Part shown: in pieces, positions 62,101 to 64,000 of the stretch
How positions within the stretch are numbered: the stretch's first letter is position 1
Layout: each line of letters begins with the position of its first letter
NCBI GenBank assembly: GCA_019096065.1
Contig: JAGUCH010000002.1
Coordinates: forward strand, 11,606,501 to 11,670,500
Direction of reading: 5' to 3'
DNA length: 64,000 nt
From: Paracyclopina nana
Lineage: Eukaryota > Arthropoda > Copepoda > Cyclopoida > Cyclopettidae
Made by a program: the position numbers and the translations under genes
The notes under the pieces: model-generated
Told to the model about the DNA's origin: nothing
What the model saw: the letters and a program-made list of their open reading frames with translations, nothing else
Database searches by the model: none

Positions 62101-64000
62101 ATATGTGGACGACGTGTTTGCCTCAGTGGAGGACGTCGCTGAGGCCAAGGAGGCCATTAGCCAGATATTAGAAGTGGGCGAAGCTGGCTCGATGCCCTTT
62201 CGAAAGTGGGGCAGCAGCGCTCCGGAAGCACTTGTCGACGTGGATCAAGACTTAATCTTACCTGGATTTCAAGTCCAAGCTGAGGACGCTGACGTGACCA
62301 AGGCTCTCGGCATGTACGTGGATTGCGTGGGCGACCAAATTGTCTTCCAGCCCCCTGATGCCGAGTTTATGTGCCAATCCCCCCTCACGATGCGAATGAT
62401 GGCGCAGTTTGTGCCACGCCTACACGATCCACTCAACTTGTTGTCGCCATTTATCCTGAAAGGGAAACGGTTGATCCAAAGAATATGGCAACTTAAGATG
62501 CTCTTTGAAATAGAATGGGACACGGCGCTAGAAATGGTAGATCATCCAGAAATGGTTGAGATTTTAAAGGAATGGAAGGACTATGTTCGTCAGGTGAAAG
62601 CCATCGAGCTATTTAGACTCCCAAGGGCAGTCCGGATTAGCTTTGCTGATAAGATTGAAATGCACGTTTTTACCGACGCTAGTGAGGCAGCCAAGGGAGC
62701 ATGCGCTTACATCAGGACAGTCTACCCCACTGGTGCCGTGGATTGTGTACTCATGGCAGCGCGGCTTAACCTCGCGTCCTTGAGACAGATTAGATCAATG
62801 CCAGAAATGGAGTTGAATGGCTGTGTTTTGGGCTCAGAGCTGTGCTATGACCTGGAGAAATCCATGGAAAGAATAGACAGCATTACTCTGTGGACCGATT
62901 CTCAGTGTGCACTCACCTGGATTTGTAAGCCCGCTGGCAACTGGAGAGGCTATGTGGCGCGCAGGGTGACCTCCATTTATGATACCACGCACAAGCACCA
63001 GTGGAAACACGTTCCAGGCAGACTTAACTCTTCGGATTACATCACAAGAGGCATGACTATTGAGGAACTAGCTGCCAGTGACACCTGGCTCCATGGGCCG
63101 GCGTTCTTGAGGGGTCCTGAAAAGGACTGGCCAAAATGGACACCTGTTGTCACCGACGATGAGAAGGCTGCCATAGACGGTTACATGAAGCTGCGCAAGG
63201 TACCTGGAGCCACCATAAAAGCCGGAAAAAAGGTGGTGAAAAAGCTCGTGATGCTCGCCACTTTCGAACAATTAGGCAGGTACACCATCCCGGAATATTT
63301 GAAGCCATCAGCTGGAACAATGGAACGCTGGACCCAGGCCAGGGTCATGCCATGCCCTGTTCGTATGGAGGACTTTTCTTCCTGGAAAAGAATGGTAAGA
63401 GCCTTGTGCATTGCCGAAAGGTACCAGACTCAGCTTGATTATCCTTGGGAAGAAATTCCTAAAGGCCGTCCTTCGCAAGCGGAATTTGACCAAGTTGAGA
63501 AGAAACTGGTGGTGTGGATCCAACAAAAGGAATACGGACCAGAGATCGATGCCTTCTTGGCAAAAGGGGAGTGGCCGAAAGGATCAAAATTAGGGCCACT
63601 GGATCCTTACATTGGACCAGACGGAGAAATTCGTACTCGAGGGAGACTTGACGCCACCACTGCAGTGTGGGTGGGTCGAAGGCAGTTGATCGTCCCTGGG
63701 CCAGCGAGGAAACTCATCCTGGAAGACCTCCACCAACAATTAGGCCATGGCTACGGCAGAAATAGATATTTGACAGAAGCTCAAATTAAATACTGGCTGC
63801 CAGGCTCTAAGAATGTGATCAGGTCCATCTTAAAAGGGTGTGCCATGTGCACGCGCTGGATAGCCAAGCAGGCGCCCCCGCACATGGGATTGTTGCCTCC
63901 TCACACGATCCCCATCACAGAATTTCTTCCCTTCCGCTACACGAGCGTGGACATGTGCGGGCCTTTTGCTACCTCATTCAACCGGGAGACCTACAAGATG
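56156..64000 (+). CDS. gag-pol: Gag-Pol polyprotein of the second BEL/Pao element (partial)
   Basis: One frame opens at ATG 56156, 29 bp after the primer site, and shows no stop for 2615 codons to the window end. Residues 1-1000 are Ser-, Pro-, Met- and Gln-rich. The BEL gag core (VEIPKFDGWHPTEYYRFKE) is near 1047. Zinc knuckles lie at about 1328-1395 (CPECDTTEHMLYNC; CFRCLGGVHQVYEC; CKECGSKTHH). The protease has Asp1556 (FLDTGAQLSMV), the RT YVDD at 1983-1986, and RNase H follows with TDASEAAKGA. The integrase begins with LHQQLGHGYG and CAMC and reaches YTSVDMCGPF, containing the first catalytic Asp, 60 bp before the window end. Unlike the 35-46 kb element, gag and pol are fused without a stop. 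Confidence 0.92.
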   Translation, partial: MTKSNRFIESTPVPERYSRRVRGEAPERGNILPNLELSPLREARTNVQRLRRLAGLEIVESSSSGSSLDSSRRSVRSQIGDSTDSYQWINEIEEFRRSILQGPDPIEDLVPAVPASLSFDAQHASSTSSSILSAETSEDPLYAISETSPFHGFDSISREMQRTPNNSGVARNILSSLSGGQEGGNLDSPQPGPSNAGAANAASSSSDAPAGSANATISTSGTSTSHSQAEGSGQAPDLNVATSTGQQGYYPMPQMGMQFPGGYYPAQNHPSAAPNQGYMGNPNQGFYPNMPMFNPMFMHPQMYQYAMQQGAQSFPQEVAMQPAAAQSVALITVVSTQSGSSGDAAGDLPNMPESSLQPPKRKRSAERRDPDEVGLAGGNSQPPKGIGHQKGKAPLGRYKAAANPANRAGEYTPRGTRSRPNAAKPTQAGLNDMRDAQAEALAITERLQDQFRVILPYVSQQRKALLEGQQRATAEQLNSAKNALSGYLKELNSSRVAYDKAVVVARVEPSVQLQAAFSKCYNGVQKLLFSVEDLIRFRNEYAAKQMRQAQQAQEKRAKVPQPGTGQPNTDNNVIAPPQPIRDEQPGHQPMRNASGSAAASYEGMTVRDIVAAQESTGDYTVGTPLPQDWDDDGNITGNYLVEFAANNQGVRLLRRDSMEIFHLDQQQADFPATKLWLRDLVRAGPNEIDRALSQHYAIRPPPKLRPDAGPEETLRSLRSMESFHHQRNLSETQQSNATSITRRNFMQVALAYADNLSLLKDGTNAVRQLIDERAPLEHLTRQRQVYAEIIGSYMQARDGIVECNEPPPAADESVMRTALNLQTELDDYIAARNDIEAQRERIQRMAAAHPQRPPTCYGNQQAIAQTTSTTWTHANPISTHTSLRSNAPEFQPHNSFATAPLLPQMHQAQSWAQPPPLQPTRLQPPPMHFPPVMPPPQWGNPMASETAVMAHPMGGGQNPPTRFTQWQPRAYYPQAEPHVPREYRQPPPPPQYRQNPRPRNLPRGDHDEAGWGNPNQANQVPSNQEDWPYVRWEPRNFYGKSSLKLSQVEIPKFDGWHPTEYYRFKERFKSFVHSDAAMSISKKWARLLDSTQGGPAGDLVDEFSKDEDGYYEALESLEREFGNDKLQFDYFMQELSELTPLDMTDPENVMNARKLINRIHKHLVNSGSYHGEIQDSTIFRSLKLTPTTQLMVNQLLMAEKRTHMTFQLFRDWTAHHQRIERCQGYNKSASKAEKTRKAAAKGVHAFQMSNSPSWEPMDEDDFHSSKPRNQPVALNHVAMHPTAQNFSAKPGPEMGDYADEEELPVFNESGMVTIMSVSKGDQRYFTKCPECDTTEHMLYNCPHLLAMHAVGRLKKARDFKACFRCLGGVHQVYECRKNWSCKECGSKTHHNLLHDAWKSKPADAKPQEPVKRKEDDQKERLEELEKRVAMLMVKKSSSPVTTNLFTGHSTYAGGRGKTDYKDPEKDEKTTPVCVAVKDESHELPDGAQGESQLAAAIVKDPDGWDEIDPLKTETERPEVVNCLATAEEGLLSFCVVPIMVANPETGQFVKVNAFLDTGAQLSMVTDNLAAKLGLKGPKDDQTLKMIATTLNLPSRLVNLRVKAVGGDKHYDLPVHTLTELPSSINTPPINKLKQKFKILKDFNLPTYARNPHPDILLGLDCFNLIMPTKILHQRAGDPYVYECELGTVLTYYDPTAGQNGKEKVVAFAALASTREFDLQEPPGVLVCDQCNRASGPPIESLQAMWEFDRPQVDAAPTMSINDQKALDILVSTITQLENKAYQMRPMWKDGEPRFTCNRLRVMKSTACLERKLFLHDEATYDKATEEILEWLRLGFIRALDPLVDNLDDGNYLDWLLVERPDKPSMPVRVVFDGARKHFGKSLNDALLPGPKLQRNVFEILVGAREKPVMLVADISKMFLRFKLDPESRKFHRFVWQGVCYEATSVVFGTASAPCMATFAMKHHISKFQETHPQAFRILDKFLYVDDVFASVEDVAEAKEAISQILEVGEAGSMPFRKWGSSAPEALVDVDQDLILPGFQVQAEDADVTKALGMYVDCVGDQIVFQPPDAEFMCQSPLTMRMMAQFVPRLHDPLNLLSPFILKGKRLIQRIWQLKMLFEIEWDTALEMVDHPEMVEILKEWKDYVRQVKAIELFRLPRAVRISFADKIEMHVFTDASEAAKGACAYIRTVYPTGAVDCVLMAARLNLASLRQIRSMPEMELNGCVLGSELCYDLEKSMERIDSITLWTDSQCALTWICKPAGNWRGYVARRVTSIYDTTHKHQWKHVPGRLNSSDYITRGMTIEELAASDTWLHGPAFLRGPEKDWPKWTPVVTDDEKAAIDGYMKLRKVPGATIKAGKKVVKKLVMLATFEQLGRYTIPEYLKPSAGTMERWTQARVMPCPVRMEDFSSWKRMVRALCIAERYQTQLDYPWEEIPKGRPSQAEFDQVEKKLVVWIQQKEYGPEIDAFLAKGEWPKGSKLGPLDPYIGPDGEIRTRGRLDATTAVWVGRRQLIVPGPARKLILEDLHQQLGHGYGRNRYLTEAQIKYWLPGSKNVIRSILKGCAMCTRWIAKQAPPHMGLLPPHTIPITEFLPFRYTSVDMCGPFATSFNRETYKM

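Larger units (their letters stand above)
55487..64000 (+). mobile_element. Second BEL/Pao LTR retrotransposon, 3' part beyond the window
   Basis: The 5' LTR is about 55487-56106 (TGTTACGGGCC...TTCAACA); its start is set by resemblance to the LTR at 6920 because the 3' LTR is not in the window. Two bases later comes the tRNA-Lys-type primer site (56109-56126). One open frame runs from 56156 to the window end, covering Gag, protease, RT, RNase H and the start of integrase. Confidence 0.88.

Noticed and set aside
1..64000. CRISPR array, operons or bacterial genes
   Set aside because: Repeats lack regular spacers, genes have spliceosomal introns and all recognisable families are animal or retrotransposon.

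Overview
The window comes from an arthropod nuclear genome. The signs are a chitin-binding cuticle protein with the usual intron after Met-Lys, many GT-AG introns of about 50-100 bp, orthologues of animal genes (TAF6, hyccin, ARMC4/gudu, PIG-M, KDM4, COX7C, COX5B, heme oxygenase, REEP5) and two large BEL/Pao retrotransposons. I cannot name the species; a crustacean or other non-model arthropod fits.

Layout. 0-31.8 kb is gene-dense. In order: first exon of a REEP5-like gene (-), heme oxygenase (+), a PHD plus multi-C2H2 zinc-finger gene (+), COX7C (-), a carbohydrate sulfotransferase (-) whose last exon is split by a 956-bp LTR element, a KDM4-type histone demethylase (-) with winged-helix-like and CXXC domains, PIG-M (+), a trypsin-like protease (-), COX5B (-), a cuticle protein (+), ARMC4/gudu (-), hyccin (-), TAF6 (+) and an orphan 7TM receptor (+). 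Neighbours are often divergent with short shared promoters (KDM4/PIG-M, hyccin/TAF6) or nearly touching tail to tail (PIG-M/protease, 14 bp).

31.8-48.3 kb is repeat-rich. It holds an inverted-repeat element, tRNA-like SINE fragments, an intact 11.2-kb BEL/Pao element (35123-46322; LTRs identical as read, GATAT target duplication) and a foldback element built from short repeats. 48.3-53.7 kb carries one BTB zinc-finger gene. From 55.5 kb to the window end runs a second BEL/Pao element with one open gag-pol frame.

Most notable: (1) the intact BEL element has a third long ORF with a DEDD-type 3'-5' exonuclease-like domain and three C-terminal zinc knuckles, and its gag and pol share one frame split by a single UAG; (2) the KDM4 gene carries E2F-like winged helices and ends in two tandem alternative last exons, each with its own CXXC finger; (3) COX5B also has two alternative last exons, each with a complete zinc site; (4) the sulfotransferase interruption can be read base by base, because its missing C-terminus lies intact beyond the element.
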